In this document: positions 1 through 8,553 of the stretch, piece after piece
Layout of the letters: the number at the start of each line of letters is the position of its first letter
Position numbering within the stretch: position 1 is the stretch's first letter
Source: Caecibacter massiliensis
Lineage (GTDB): Bacteria > Bacillota > Negativicutes > Veillonellales > Megasphaeraceae
NCBI GenBank assembly: GCA_900095875.1
Contig: LT608311.1
Location: forward strand, 62,001-126,000
Length of the DNA stretch: 64,000 nt
Reading direction: 5' to 3'
Position numbers and translations under genes: made by a program
The notes under the pieces: model-generated
Databases searched by the model: none
What the model was told of the DNA's origin: nothing
What the model saw: only the letters and a program-made list of their open reading frames with translations

Positions 1-1019
1 AGGTTGACCAGACGTCCTTCAGCCAGAAGGTTGATAACATGGCCATTGGGAAGTTCATATCCTTCAATATTGTGGCGGGCTTCAAAATGACGTACCGCTA
101 ACGCTTCCAGTTCCGGCTTGTTGATTTCTACATCAAAGTGACCGGCATTGGCCAGAACGACACCGTCTTTCATGTTCTTCATATGTTCTCCGCGGATGAC
201 ATCCTTATCACCCGTGAGGGTAACAAAAATATCCCCGACTTTTGCCGCTTCAGCCATAGGCATAACTTCAAACCCGTCAAAAACGGCTTCAATCGCTTTA
301 ATGGGATCGACTTCCGTAACAATGACATGGGCGCCCAGTCCCTTGGCACGCATGGCGCAGCCTTTGCCGCACCAGCCATAGCCGGCGACGACGACGCGCT
401 TGCCGACGACGGTCAGATTGGTCGTGCGCATGATGCCGTCCCACGTAGACTGACCTGTGCCATAACGGTTGTCAAACAAATATTTGCAGTACGAATCGTT
501 AGCCGCAATCATAGGGAATTTTAATGCCCCCGCTTTATCCAGACCGTGGAGGCGGTTGACCCCCGTCGTCGTTTCTTCCGTGCCGCCGAGAAGATGTTCC
601 ATCGCATCGGCCCGGGTCGTATGCAGGAGATGTACCTGATCGCCGCCATCATCGATGATGATGTCCGGATGGTGATCCAGAGATTTATTGAGGAAACCGA
701 AATATTCTTCATCTGTCGCACCGTACCAGGCATAGACGGTCAGCCCGTCTTCTACGAGCGCCGCCGCTACATCATCCTGTGTAGACAGGGGATTGCTGCC
801 CGTAACGATGACATTGGCTCCGGCCCGGTGCAATACTTCGGCCAGGTAAGCCGTCTTGGCTTCCAGATGGACACTGACGCATATTGTCTTCCCCTTAAAG
901 GTCTGGTCTTTCTTCAATTGATTGCCAATGGCATTTAATGCCGGCATATGCTGGTCTACCCAGCTGATTTTTTCATGACCACTTTTAGCAAGTGAGATGT
1001 CGCGAATAACAGATTCCAT
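1..1019 (-). CDS. ahcY: Adenosylhomocysteinase, C-terminus cut by window edge
   Basis: This cytosolic NAD-dependent enzyme reversibly splits S-adenosylhomocysteine into adenosine and homocysteine and so relieves product inhibition of SAM methyltransferases. About 339 codons are visible, from MESVIRDISLAKSGHEKI. Family marks include VHLEAKTAYLAEVL, the substrate-domain NDSYCKYLFDNRYGTGQS, the Rossmann stretch VVVAGYGWCGKGCA and LANAGHFDVEI. The frame is still open at base 1 (ending EGRLVNL), so the C-terminal part including the usual Lys-Tyr end is missing from the window. It starts 5 bases after the mtnA stop, so it is the last visible gene of hslO-mtnP-mtnA-ahcY. The family call is secure. 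Confidence 0.97.
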   Translation of the reverse strand, partial: MESVIRDISLAKSGHEKISWVDQHMPALNAIGNQLKKDQTFKGKTICVSVHLEAKTAYLAEVLHRAGANVIVTGSNPLSTQDDVAAALVEDGLTVYAWYGATDEEYFGFLNKSLDHHPDIIIDDGGDQVHLLHTTRADAMEHLLGGTEETTTGVNRLHGLDKAGALKFPMIAANDSYCKYLFDNRYGTGQSTWDGIMRTTNLTVVGKRVVVAGYGWCGKGCAMRAKGLGAHVIVTEVDPIKAIEAVFDGFEVMPMAEAAKVGDIFVTLTGDKDVIRGEHMKNMKDGVVLANAGHFDVEINKPELEALAVRHFEARHNIEGYELPNGHVINLLAEGRLVN

Positions 1020-1024
1020 AATCA

Positions 1025-2083
1025 TTAACCCTCTTTTCTAAAAAATGTCGCCAGGATAGCGCCATCCGGATGGTGGATGACGCCTTTTTCTGTGATAATA
1101 CCTGTAATATAGTCATGAGGCGTAACGTCAAAGGCGGGGTTGAACACGTCTACGTCAGGACGTGTCGTCACGATGCCGCCCAGGCGGCGCACTTCATCAT
1201 GATTCCGTTCTTCTATAGGGATAGCCGCCCCGTCGGGTATGGTCAGATCGAAAGTAGAAGCAGGCGCTGCTACATAAAAAGGAACATTGTGGGCACGGGC
1301 CAGGACAGCGACGCCATACGTGCCGATCTTATTGGCCGTATCGCCGTTGGCGGCAATGCGGTCCGCCCCGACGACGACGGCGTCGATTCCCTTTGTCTTC
1401 ATGACCCAGGCTGCCATGTTATCAGTAATCAGTGTAACCGGGATATGGTCGTCCATGAGTTCGGTCACAGTCAGGCGTGCTCCCTGCAATAATGGTCTCG
1501 TTTCATCGGCATAGACCTGGCGGACAAGCCCCTGACTGTGCAGAGTACGGATGACCCCCAGGGCCGTACCGATTCCGGCTGTAGCCAATGCCCCGGCATT
1601 GCAATGAGTCAGGATCGTCAATGGCTGCCGGGATTTTCCCAACTCGCCGGCACCGTAACGGCCTATACGACGGTCCATTTCCGCATCATCCCGTTCAATA
1701 GTACAAGCACCTTGTTCCAGTAACTCCACCGTTTCTGCCACCGTATGAGAGGACAAAGCCCTTCTCGCCAGATTCATCTGCTGTTGTACGGCCCAGTGGA
1801 GATTGACTGCCGTAGGCCTGGCCCCGTCCAGTCCCCTTCCGGCTTCAGCCAGCCGGATTTCAAATTGTGTTTTATCCGGCTCATCGGCTGCAATATCCCG
1901 GGCGGCCAGAACCATGGCATAAGCAGCTGCTACCCCGATAGCAGGAGCTCCCCGGACGGCCAGTATGCGGATGGCATCGCGTACTTCCTGCCAGCGGGTA
2001 CAGCAGAGATATCGTTCTTCTCCCGGCAGCCGCGTCTGATCAAGCAGCTGCAGGGCGTGATGTTCCCAGGCTAATGTTTTCAT
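1025..2083 (-). CDS. mtnA: S-methyl-5-thioribose-1-phosphate isomerase
   Basis: Converts methylthioribose-1-phosphate to methylthioribulose-1-phosphate in methionine salvage; cytosolic, of the eIF-2B alpha/beta/delta-like family. The 352-residue protein begins MKTLAWEHHALQLLDQT. It shows VRGAPAIGVAAAYAM, the catalytic-Cys region ILTHCNAGALATAGIGTALG, and VVVGADRIAANGDTANKIGT with the catalytic Asp. I place the start at 2083, not at the longer upstream possibility, because the family starts here and the ATG shares one base with the TGA of mtnP (TGATG), suggesting translational coupling. It follows mtnP, which makes its substrate. No mtnB/C/D genes are nearby, so the later fate of the product cannot be read from this window. 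Confidence 0.95.
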   Translation of the reverse strand: MKTLAWEHHALQLLDQTRLPGEERYLCCTRWQEVRDAIRILAVRGAPAIGVAAAYAMVLAARDIAADEPDKTQFEIRLAEAGRGLDGARPTAVNLHWAVQQQMNLARRALSSHTVAETVELLEQGACTIERDDAEMDRRIGRYGAGELGKSRQPLTILTHCNAGALATAGIGTALGVIRTLHSQGLVRQVYADETRPLLQGARLTVTELMDDHIPVTLITDNMAAWVMKTKGIDAVVVGADRIAANGDTANKIGTYGVAVLARAHNVPFYVAAPASTFDLTIPDGAAIPIEERNHDEVRRLGGIVTTRPDVDVFNPAFDVTPHDYITGIITEKGVIHHPDGAILATFFRKEG

Positions 2084-2877
2084 CAGACAGAAAAACCTCC
2101 ATAATCTTTCAGTGTATGACGGCATGAACAATCGCGGTCATCATACAAATCCACTGCATGCATGACCAGTCTGCGCAGGCGTTTTGAATTCTGCACCATT
2201 TTTTCGACCACCTCTGCATGGGTCAGCGGAACGGGTGAAATGCCGGCAGCGTAATTGGTGACCATCGAAATCGTCGCATAGCACATTTCTGCTTCCCGGG
2301 CCAGGCACACTTCCGGCACGTTGGTCATCCCCACGATATCGCCGCCCAGTTTATCAAACATCTTGATTTCTGCTGGCGTTTCAAACCGCGGTCCTTCCGT
2401 ACAGACATAGGTCCCTGATGCATGGAGCGGGTAAGACAGTTCCTGGGCTGCCTGTACTACTGTTTCTCTCAGGGACGGACAATACGGCTCGGTCATATCG
2501 ACGTGAACGACGCCGTTGCTGCCGCCATCAAAAAACGAACCGTGGCGGGAATGACTGGTAAAATCGATAAACTGGTCAGGAAGGACAAAATCATCTGGTT
2601 TATAGTCCCTGTTGATGGCCCCGACGGCAGTCGTGGATAAAATCGCCGTAACGCCCAGTTTCTTCAGCCCCAGGATATTGGCCCGGTAATTAATGAGATG
2701 GGGCGGGATGGAATGGTATTTGCCATGGCGTGCCAGAAAAATGATTTCTTTTCCTTTATACGCTCCCCGCGTGTAACGGATGGTCCCGTAATAATTTTCC
2801 ATCTGCCCCGACGTCACATGGTCCAGCATTGTCGGGTCACAAAGTCCCGTTCCTCCGATAATAGCAATATGTCCCAT
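2083..2877 (-). CDS. mtnP: S-methyl-5'-thioadenosine phosphorylase
   Basis: Phosphorolyses methylthioadenosine, a by-product of polyamine and SAM chemistry, to adenine and methylthioribose-1-phosphate. The 264-residue protein is of normal length for the MTAP/PNP family. It has the N-terminal phosphate-binding IIGGTGLCDP, FLARHGKYHSIPPHLINYRAN, TEGPRFETPAEI and MTNVPEVCLAREAEMCYA. The C-terminus contains CSC (near residue 252), as in some MTAPs. It starts 6 bases after hslO stops and overlaps mtnA by one base. The related 6-oxopurine nucleoside phosphorylases are an alternative substrate class, but the mtnA neighbour argues for MTA. Confidence 0.94.
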   Translation of the reverse strand: MGHIAIIGGTGLCDPTMLDHVTSGQMENYYGTIRYTRGAYKGKEIIFLARHGKYHSIPPHLINYRANILGLKKLGVTAILSTTAVGAINRDYKPDDFVLPDQFIDFTSHSRHGSFFDGGSNGVVHVDMTEPYCPSLRETVVQAAQELSYPLHASGTYVCTEGPRFETPAEIKMFDKLGGDIVGMTNVPEVCLAREAEMCYATISMVTNYAAGISPVPLTHAEVVEKMVQNSKRLRRLVMHAVDLYDDRDCSCRHTLKDYGGFSV

Positions 2878-2883
2878 ACAATA

Positions 2884-3765
2884 TCACGTCTCTTTCTGTT
2901 CAAACAGCGCCACCAGTTCATCGTGGCTGATGACATATCTGGCACCGCAGTACTGACAGGTCATCTCCACCTGCGGATCGTTCAATAACTCTTCCTTATC
3001 AGCCGGCCGCAATGACATGAGTACGTTTTTTATGCGGTCCCGTGAACACGTGCAACGCCAGGATAACGGCTGGCGATATAATTCCTTATAATGCATGCCA
3101 CTCAGGATGATACCGGCCAGCTCTTCTCCATCAGGATGGCCGCTGAGATACGATGTAATCGGGCCGATACAGGTAATATTCGCTTCTACCCGTGCCAAAT
3201 CCTCATCTCTGGCTCCCGGCAGAGCCTGAACCAGGAATCCACCCGATGCCGCAATGGAATAATCTCTGGCTACAAGTACGCCCAGGCTGATCGTCGAAGG
3301 GACCTGTTCCGATGTGAGGAGATAATAGGCCAGATCTTCGGCAATTTCCCCCGATACGAGTTCGGCCTGACTGGTATAAGTCATCTTTTCAGGCGTAAAG
3401 CGCGTCACCGAAAGCTGCCCATGCTGGCCCACGGCTCCGCTGACATCGAGTTTGCCATTCGCTTTAAGCGGGATATCCAGCTGCGGATGATCGACGTATC
3501 CTCTGACATAATGAGAATCAAAACAGTCGGCATGGACGGCTCCCAGAGGACCGTCACCATTGAATTTCAGTGATACACCTTCATGATTCTTATAATCTCC
3601 CGCAAGAAGGACCGCACCAGTCATAGCCCGCCCCAGGGCAGCAGATGCTACGGGGGACAGATTGTGGCAGGTCCGGGCTTTCTGGGTAATCGTGCGCGTC
3701 ACGGCGACAGAAACGCGAATCAGTTCGTCTGACGTATAATGTATAATTTTATCTTCCATTTGCAT
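2884..3765 (-). CDS. hslO: Hsp33 redox-regulated holdase chaperone
   Basis: Cytosolic chaperone that is inactive when reduced and zinc-bound and becomes a holdase when its cysteines are oxidised. The 293-residue protein has the N-terminal substrate domain (LGRAMTGAVLLAGDYK, VSLKFNGDGPLG). It ends with the zinc switch CTC at 238-240 and CQYC at 270-273, so all four family cysteines are present. The first ATG is taken because AAAGGA lies about 10 bases before it; a second ATG follows two codons on. It is the promoter-proximal gene of an apparent operon with mtnP, mtnA and ahcY. A TATAAT-like -10 lies at 3803-3808 on this strand, with no good -35. Confidence 0.95.
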   Translation of the reverse strand: MQMEDKIIHYTSDELIRVSVAVTRTITQKARTCHNLSPVASAALGRAMTGAVLLAGDYKNHEGVSLKFNGDGPLGAVHADCFDSHYVRGYVDHPQLDIPLKANGKLDVSGAVGQHGQLSVTRFTPEKMTYTSQAELVSGEIAEDLAYYLLTSEQVPSTISLGVLVARDYSIAASGGFLVQALPGARDEDLARVEANITCIGPITSYLSGHPDGEELAGIILSGMHYKELYRQPLSWRCTCSRDRIKNVLMSLRPADKEELLNDPQVEMTCQYCGARYVISHDELVALFEQKET

Positions 3766-3909
3766 AAGTAACGTATCCTTTCTCCGTAATAAGGTACTTT
3801 ATATTATACTATTCTGGTACGGAAATTACTAGTCATCTCGTGAAGCAGGAATCGGACCGTACGTTGTCGAATAAAATATATACAGGAGATGCAGAGAGGA
3901 GGACTTTAT

Positions 3910-4380
3910 ATGACAGAAGAAACGAAAACCGCTGCCAACCCGGTGGAAACCAATCCGGTCCTGAAGCAGACCACAAAAAAAGAAGACGAAGAGACAAAGC
4001 TGGTGCTGGTCAATCCTGCCGGGGCTTCTGATGAGGAAGAAGATCCGGAAACTCCTTATCTGGCTTCAGATATGTACAAACGGGTAGTGACGTTAATCAA
4101 TAAATTCGAGGAAGACCTGCCAGATGATCTGCAGGCTGGCGGCCGTCTCGTATCAGCCGGCAACATCACCTTTTCTATCCAGGATGTCGGCTATTGGGAC
4201 CCGAACATGATTGTGTTCTACGGAGAACTGGAAGACGGGTCCCGCGTTGAACTGGTCCAGCACTTGTCCCAGCTGAACCTGCTGCTCGTGGCCGTCAAGC
4301 GTACCAACCCGGAAGAACCGCGCCGGGTCATCGGTTTTACGACAAGTCCGGAGCCGGATATCGAAGAAGATGACCACTGA
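3910..4380 (+). CDS. Acidic protein of unknown function
   Basis: I do not recognise this 156-residue protein. The start is set at ATG 3910 because AGAGGAGG precedes it by about 9 bases; an in-frame ATG at 3889 lacks this. Residues 1-45 are polar and low in complexity, rich in Glu, Asp, Lys and Thr. The rest looks folded, with a helix (LASDMYKRVVTLINKFEEDL) followed by strand-like segments (ITFSIQDVGYW, MIVFYGEL). The end is acidic (DIEEDDH). There is no signal peptide or membrane segment. It stands alone on the plus strand between two minus-strand operons, and a two-way terminator follows. It is probably a real lineage-restricted gene. Confidence 0.8.
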   Translation: MTEETKTAANPVETNPVLKQTTKKEDEETKLVLVNPAGASDEEEDPETPYLASDMYKRVVTLINKFEEDLPDDLQAGGRLVSAGNITFSIQDVGYWDPNMIVFYGELEDGSRVELVQHLSQLNLLLVAVKRTNPEEPRRVIGFTTSPEPDIEEDDH

Positions 4381-4412
4381 GTCCGGCTGGCCAATCATTT
4401 CCATAAATAGTT

Positions 4413-4452
4413 AAAAACGCTGCACACGATGGATAGTCGTGTGCAGCGTTTT
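4413..4452. terminator. Two-way terminator between the acidic protein gene and ribH
   Basis: A 12-bp perfect stem (CGCTGCACACGA with TCGTGTGCAGCG) and a 7-base loop are flanked by A-run and T-run, so the hairpin can end transcription from both converging genes. Confidence 0.85.
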
Positions 4453-4456
4453 ACTC

Positions 4457-4921
4457 TTATAATTCTTTAATGAGATTGACCATTTCAATAGCGCTGGTTG
4501 CCACGTCAAAGCCTTTATTACCAGCTTTTGTACCGGCCCGTTCGATGGCCTGTTCGATATTTTCCGTCGTAATGACGCCGAACAGGACAGGGACGCCCGT
4601 CTTGAGGCTGGCCTGGGCAATCCCTTTGGCAGCTTCGTTGCATACCAGATCATAATGGCTGGTGGCTCCGCGGATAACGGCTCCCAGGCAGATGACGGCA
4701 TCGTATTTGCCCGATTCAGCCATTTTCTGGGCTATGAGGGGAATTTCAAAAGAACCGGGAACCCAGGCTGTCGTAATGTCATCATCGGATACACCATGAC
4801 GTTTCAGCGCATCATAGGCCCCGCCGAGAAGACGGCTGCAGATGAATTCATTAAAACGAGCGACGACAATACCCACTTTAATACCAGAACCGATTAATTT
4901 ACCTTCTTTTACTTGTACCAT
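4457..4921 (-). CDS. ribH: 6,7-dimethyl-8-ribityllumazine synthase
   Basis: Condenses the pyrimidinedione intermediate with 3,4-dihydroxy-2-butanone-4-phosphate to give lumazine, the penultimate step to riboflavin; forms icosahedral or pentameric shells in this family. It is 154 residues from ATG 4921, chosen because AGGAGA lies 9 bases upstream; the GTG nine bases earlier touches that site. Typical motifs are [23 protein letters not shown] and [17 protein letters not shown], the last with the catalytic His. It is the last gene of ribD-ribE-ribH, 45 bases after ribE and just before the terminator. The ribBA gene that usually sits between ribE and ribH is absent here. Confidence 0.97.
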   Translation of the reverse strand: MVQVKEGKLIGSGIKVGIVVARFNEFICSRLLGGAYDALKRHGVSDDDITTAWVPGSFEIPLIAQKMAESGKYDAVICLGAVIRGATSHYDLVCNEAAKGIAQASLKTGVPVLFGVITTENIEQAIERAGTKAGNKGFDVATSAIEMVNLIKEL

Positions 4922-4965
4922 TTGTACCACTCTCCTAATATGTATGTAATATTCTATTTAGCGGA

Positions 4966-5610
4966 TTAAAATCCATTTTCCAACAACATTTCCATCGTAA
5001 CGCCTTTCGGGCTTTCTACGGGGCCTGTTTCCATAAAGCGATGAATGTATTTGCCGACGATATCCGTTTCCAGATTGACAATAGCACCGGGATGTTTACC
5101 CATCAGTGTCGTATGACTCATTGTATGGGGAATGATGGATACGGAAAACTGGCTGCTTCCGGCAGAAACGACAGTCAGGCTGATTCCATCAATGGTAATG
5201 GAACCTTTTTCTACGATAAAGGGCGCCATGTCCTTGGGAATGGAAATGGTGATAACCCGGGCAATCCCGTCGTTTTCTATACGCGACACATGGCCCGTTC
5301 CATCGATATGGCCGCTGACGATATGACCTCCCAGGCGGCCGCCGACCTGCATCGCCCGTTCCAGATTGACAGGAGAACCGGTACGCAGTTCACAGAAGGA
5401 CGTCCGCCGCATCGTTTCGTGCATGACATCCGCCGTAAACGAAGTATCGTTCAGGGATGTCACAGTCAGGCAGACACCATTGACGGCAATGCTGTCGCCG
5501 ATGCGTGTACCTTCCAGAACCGTGTGGGCTTCTATCGTAAGGACGATGGAGTCAGTGCGGCGGTCCATGGCACGGATTATCCCCAATTCCTCAATGATGC
5601 CAGTGAACAT
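4966..5610 (-). CDS. ribE: Riboflavin synthase, alpha chain
   Basis: Dismutates two lumazine molecules to riboflavin and a pyrimidinedione. The 214-residue protein consists of two similar lumazine-binding barrels. The first begins MFTGIIEELG and carries SIAVNGVCLTVTSL; the second carries GSITIDGISLTVVS. The start at 5610 is chosen because AGGGAGG stands six bases before this ATG and MFTGIIEE is the universal family start; the preceding GTG is too close to it. It overlaps the end of ribD by 20 bases, suggesting coupled translation. Expression should follow the FMN riboswitch upstream of ribD. Confidence 0.97.
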   Translation of the reverse strand: MFTGIIEELGIIRAMDRRTDSIVLTIEAHTVLEGTRIGDSIAVNGVCLTVTSLNDTSFTADVMHETMRRTSFCELRTGSPVNLERAMQVGGRLGGHIVSGHIDGTGHVSRIENDGIARVITISIPKDMAPFIVEKGSITIDGISLTVVSAGSSQFSVSIIPHTMSHTTLMGKHPGAIVNLETDIVGKYIHRFMETGPVESPKGVTMEMLLENGF

Positions 5611-6727
5611 AGGCACCCTCCCTTTCTGTATTATAAGCTGTAATCAATATATTAGTATCTAACATTTTGACACTGTCATAGGAAAGAGGCATGCATTCAG
5701 CCAGATCGTCAACACCTTTCCCACCGACAGAGGGGAGCGACTGCGAACCGCCAATAACCTTATTTCCAACAAAAGCATATATCTTATCGACCAGTTTGTA
5801 ATCAAAAAAACTCCCCTGTACGGTGCTGCCGCCTTCTACGAGAATACTGCGTATGCCCTCTTTCCACAACAGATTCACTGCCTGTACCAGGTCAATATGT
5901 CCTTCTCCTGTCAGCGGGGCCAGAATAACGCGGACGCCCAGTTCTTTCAGGCGGCGCATCTTATCTGTATGACACAATGTCGTCGTGACAACGATCGTAT
6001 CGGTAGTCTTATCCGTTATGACCAGTGCCGTTTCCGGTATACGGCCGTGAGTATCCAGGACAATGCGCACGGGCTGGTGAGGCGCCTCCTGCTCTTTACG
6101 CTGTATGCGGCAGGTCAAAAGAGGATTGTCCGCCAGGATGGTATTAATGCCTACCAGGATTCCATCATAGATAGAGCGCAGATAATGGCCCTCCCGCCGC
6201 GCTTCTTCATTGGTAATCCACTGGGATTTACCTGTCCGCGAAGCAATACGGCCATCCAGGCTCTGGGCCAGTTTGGATGCGATAAATGGCTTTTCAACCA
6301 TCATATTCTTGATAAATACTTCATTGAGCTGGGCGGCTTCGCGGGAAAGAAGTCCTACCTCCACGGGAATACCGGCCTGCCGTAAAATCGCAGCACCTTT
6401 TCCGGCGACGAGCGGATTGGGATCCAGCATGGCCATGACGACCTTTCCCACCTTTCTTTCTACCAGCGTCCGGGCGCAGGGAGGCGTCCGTCCATTATGA
6501 GCACACGGTTCCAACGTGACGTACACCGTAGCTCCTTCAGCCTGATCTCCCGCTTCCCGCAGTGCCCATACTTCTGCGTGAGGTGTACCGGCCTTGTGGT
6601 GATAGCCCCGTCCTACGATTTTACCGTCTTTGACAATCACACAGCCTACAGCCGGGTTTGGGGATGTATACCCCAGTGCCAGTCTGGCCAGAGACAGGGC
6701 TTCCTGCATATATTCTATCGGTTCCAA
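5591..6727 (-). CDS. ribD: Bifunctional riboflavin deaminase/reductase, TTG start
   Basis: Carries out the deaminase and reductase steps of riboflavin synthesis. Its 378 residues hold an N-terminal cytidine-deaminase-like zinc domain (TSPNPAVGCVIVKDG, then HAEVWAL and EPCAHNGRTPPC, zinc ligands His, Cys, Cys) and a C-terminal DHFR-like reductase (FIASKLAQSLDGRIA, ILVEGGSTVQGSFF). I start it at TTG 6727: AAGGAAGGA sits 5 bases upstream, and the result (MEPIEYMQEALSLA) matches the family. The ATG at 6709 lacks such a site. The open frame extends into the riboswitch but that part is not coding. It is the first gene of the operon. Confidence 0.96.
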   Translation of the reverse strand: MEPIEYMQEALSLARLALGYTSPNPAVGCVIVKDGKIVGRGYHHKAGTPHAEVWALREAGDQAEGATVYVTLEPCAHNGRTPPCARTLVERKVGKVVMAMLDPNPLVAGKGAAILRQAGIPVEVGLLSREAAQLNEVFIKNMMVEKPFIASKLAQSLDGRIASRTGKSQWITNEEARREGHYLRSIYDGILVGINTILADNPLLTCRIQRKEQEAPHQPVRIVLDTHGRIPETALVITDKTTDTIVVTTTLCHTDKMRRLKELGVRVILAPLTGEGHIDLVQAVNLLWKEGIRSILVEGGSTVQGSFFDYKLVDKIYAFVGNKVIGGSQSLPSVGGKGVDDLAECMPLSYDSVKMLDTNILITAYNTEREGAYVHWHH

Positions 6728-6757
6728 GATTGTCCTTCCTTTCCTGTCACAGAAACA

Positions 6758-6799
6758 AAAAAGGCCATCGGTACACATACATACCAATAGCCTTTTTGA
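6758..6799 (-). terminator. Intrinsic terminator, expression platform of the FMN riboswitch
   Basis: On the minus strand GGCTATTGGTA pairs with TACCGATGGCC (two G-U pairs) around an 8-base loop, followed by a run of T. It lies between the aptamer and ribD, where a riboswitch-controlled terminator is expected. Confidence 0.88.
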
Positions 6800-6826
6800 G
6801 CACACTAAATAAACACGTCCGTGCTG

Positions 6827-6950
6827 TCTTTTCCCATCCAGACTATACTGTCGGTACCGAAATCCCATCGGTTCAGCTCCCATAAGGAGTTAGCGGACTC
6901 TACCGCCGGTCAGGAATTGAAAGCGTCGCTTTCTCACCTTGCCCCAAAGA
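6827..6950 (-). ncRNA. FMN riboswitch (RFN element)
   Basis: The minus strand carries the conserved RFN blocks in order: GGGGCAAGGTGAG, AATTCCTGACCGGCGGTAGAG, GATGGGATTTCGGTACCGACAGT and AGTCTGGATGGGA. The P1 stem closes with TCTTT at 6946-6950 and AAAGA at 6827-6831. FMN binding should favour the downstream terminator and lower ribD-ribE-ribH expression. The match is close enough to be certain of the class. Confidence 0.97.
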
Positions 6951-6982
6951 CTATTTCTATTCAGTTCTTTCATACAAAAGAC

Positions 6983-7011
6983 ATTTTACCATAATAAAAT
7001 GCGAAATACAA
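6983..7011 (-). promoter_or_regulatory. Promoter of the riboflavin operon
   Basis: On the minus strand TTGTAT (7006-7011) and TAAAAT (6983-6988) are 17 bases apart. This places a start near 6976, a little upstream of the RFN aptamer and just after the rpe stop. Confidence 0.7.
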
Positions 7012-7024
7012 GCACTGCCTGCGT

Positions 7025-7669
7025 TCAGCGCAGGGCCGCAATAGCTGCCATCCGGTCTTTGGCACCAAAGACAGCGCTGCCGGCTACGAGGAAATCAGCC
7101 CCCGCTTCCCTGACAGCCTGAACGGTCTTGCTATTGACACCACCATCGACTTCAATGACGGCTGTCGTATTGCCGCTCTTCGTCAGGAGCGATCGGGCCG
7201 CCCGGATTTTATCCAGCGTATACGGGATAAATTTCTGCCCGCCAAAACCGGGATTGACACTCATGATAAGGATCATATCGACCATTCCGGCCACGCATTC
7301 CAGAGAAGAGACGGGGGTCGCCGGATTGAGTGCTGCACCAGCCTTCATACCGGCTTCGTGAATCTGCTGGATGACCCGGTCCAGATGGATACAGGCTTCC
7401 TGATGGACCGTAACATACGTGACGCCCGCTTTCTTCAGGCCATCAATATACGTTTCCGGATGTTCTACCATGAGATGGGCATCAAAGGGCGTCGACGTAT
7501 ACTTGCGCAGGCTGGAAATCACGGGGACACCGAAGGTCAGGTTGGGCACAAAATGCCCATCCATCAAATCGAGATGAATATAATCGGCGCCGCCTTTTTC
7601 AACGTCTTTGACTTCATCGGCCAGGCGGGCAAAATCGGCAGATAAAATGGACGGACAAATAGCTACCAT
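7025..7669 (-). CDS. rpe: Ribulose-phosphate 3-epimerase
   Basis: Interconverts ribulose-5-phosphate and xylulose-5-phosphate in the pentose phosphate pathway. The 214-residue TIM barrel starts MVAICPSILSADFARL and has the metal and catalytic residues in HLDLMDGHFVPNLTFG, DAHLMVEHPE, MSVNPGFGGQKFIP and EVDGGVN, with a phosphate-binding AGSAVFGA end. The ATG at 7669 is chosen because the family starts here and AAAGGAA precedes it; it overlaps rsgA by 7 bases. It closes the priA-to-rpe run, an order common in Firmicutes. No hairpin separates it from the riboflavin promoter, so some read-through into the rib leader is possible. Confidence 0.97.
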   Translation of the reverse strand: MVAICPSILSADFARLADEVKDVEKGGADYIHLDLMDGHFVPNLTFGVPVISSLRKYTSTPFDAHLMVEHPETYIDGLKKAGVTYVTVHQEACIHLDRVIQQIHEAGMKAGAALNPATPVSSLECVAGMVDMILIMSVNPGFGGQKFIPYTLDKIRAARSLLTKSGNTTAVIEVDGGVNSKTVQAVREAGADFLVAGSAVFGAKDRMAAIAALR

Positions 7670-8529
7670 GCAAATCGTTTCCTTTCCAGAATGGACTCTA
7701 AAATCTTGCAATACGTTTCATATCGTTCTTTTCTTATCTTTCCCTCTGCTACGGCATGTTTGACGCAGCAATCCGGTTCATGATAATGGAGGCATGAATT
7801 GAACCGGCAGGTACCGGTGTATGGCATCATATCGGGGAACAGCTGTATCAGCTCCCGGGGTTCCAGATTTTCAAATTCCAGAGAACTGAATCCCGGCGTA
7901 TCGACGACATACGTATGGTCATCCATGCAGAGTATCTCTGAGTGACGTGTCGTATGGCGGCCCCGCTTGATCTTTTCACTTACCTGACCGACAGACAAAT
8001 CCCGTCCCAGGATCCGCGATAACAGGCTGGATTTCCCTACACCGGACGGGCCGCCAAAAGCCGTTATCTTCTGGGGCAGGAGCCGGAGAAGCGCGTCGAT
8101 GCCTTCCCCTGTCCGGGCCGATACGAGGTACACGTCGTACCCGCAGTCCTGATAAAAAGACTGATACTGTTCTGCCTTTTCCCGGTCCAAATCGCACTTA
8201 TTAAAGCAGAGCTTGGGATGGATGCCGGCGTACTCACACGTCATGAGCATCTTATCCACCAGGAACTGGTTCGGATCCGGTGACTGGGCTGCCATGATGA
8301 TAAACATCTGGTCTATATTGGCCACAGCCGGGCGCCGGAGCGCATTAGACCGCGGCAGGACGGCTTCGATGACCCCTTTGTGGTCATCGACCATAGTCAG
8401 AGACAGCCGGTCTCCTACGAGTATCTTCGCTTTCAGCTTCCCTCTGCGCCGGCATTCCACCAATTCCTGGTCTCCTGTATCGACGTAATAAAAACCATTG
8501 TAATTTTTGATGACCCGGCCTGTTGTCAT
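7663..8529 (-). CDS. rsgA: Ribosome small-subunit GTPase RsgA (YjeQ)
   Basis: Circularly permuted GTPase that checks late 30S subunit maturation. The 288-residue protein has an N-terminal OB fold, then G4 NKCD (110-113), the G1 P-loop GPSGVGKSS (160-168) and G3 DTPG (210-213). A C-terminal zinc knuckle follows (Cys241, Cys246, His248, Cys254). GAGGAGG precedes the ATG closely. It follows prkC by 24 bases and overlaps rpe by 7. The prkC-rsgA neighbourhood is common in Firmicutes, where PrkC phosphorylates RsgA in some species; that link is inferred here. Confidence 0.96.
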   Translation of the reverse strand: MTTGRVIKNYNGFYYVDTGDQELVECRRRGKLKAKILVGDRLSLTMVDDHKGVIEAVLPRSNALRRPAVANIDQMFIIMAAQSPDPNQFLVDKMLMTCEYAGIHPKLCFNKCDLDREKAEQYQSFYQDCGYDVYLVSARTGEGIDALLRLLPQKITAFGGPSGVGKSSLLSRILGRDLSVGQVSEKIKRGRHTTRHSEILCMDDHTYVVDTPGFSSLEFENLEPRELIQLFPDMMPYTGTCRFNSCLHYHEPDCCVKHAVAEGKIRKERYETYCKILESILERKRFAW

Positions 8530-8553
8530 AATCCTCCTCTGCCCTGTGGCGCT

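Noticed and set aside
5591-6883. Longer ribD reading frame of 430 codons
   Set aside because: Its first 52 codons lie in the FMN riboswitch and its terminator, which are non-coding.
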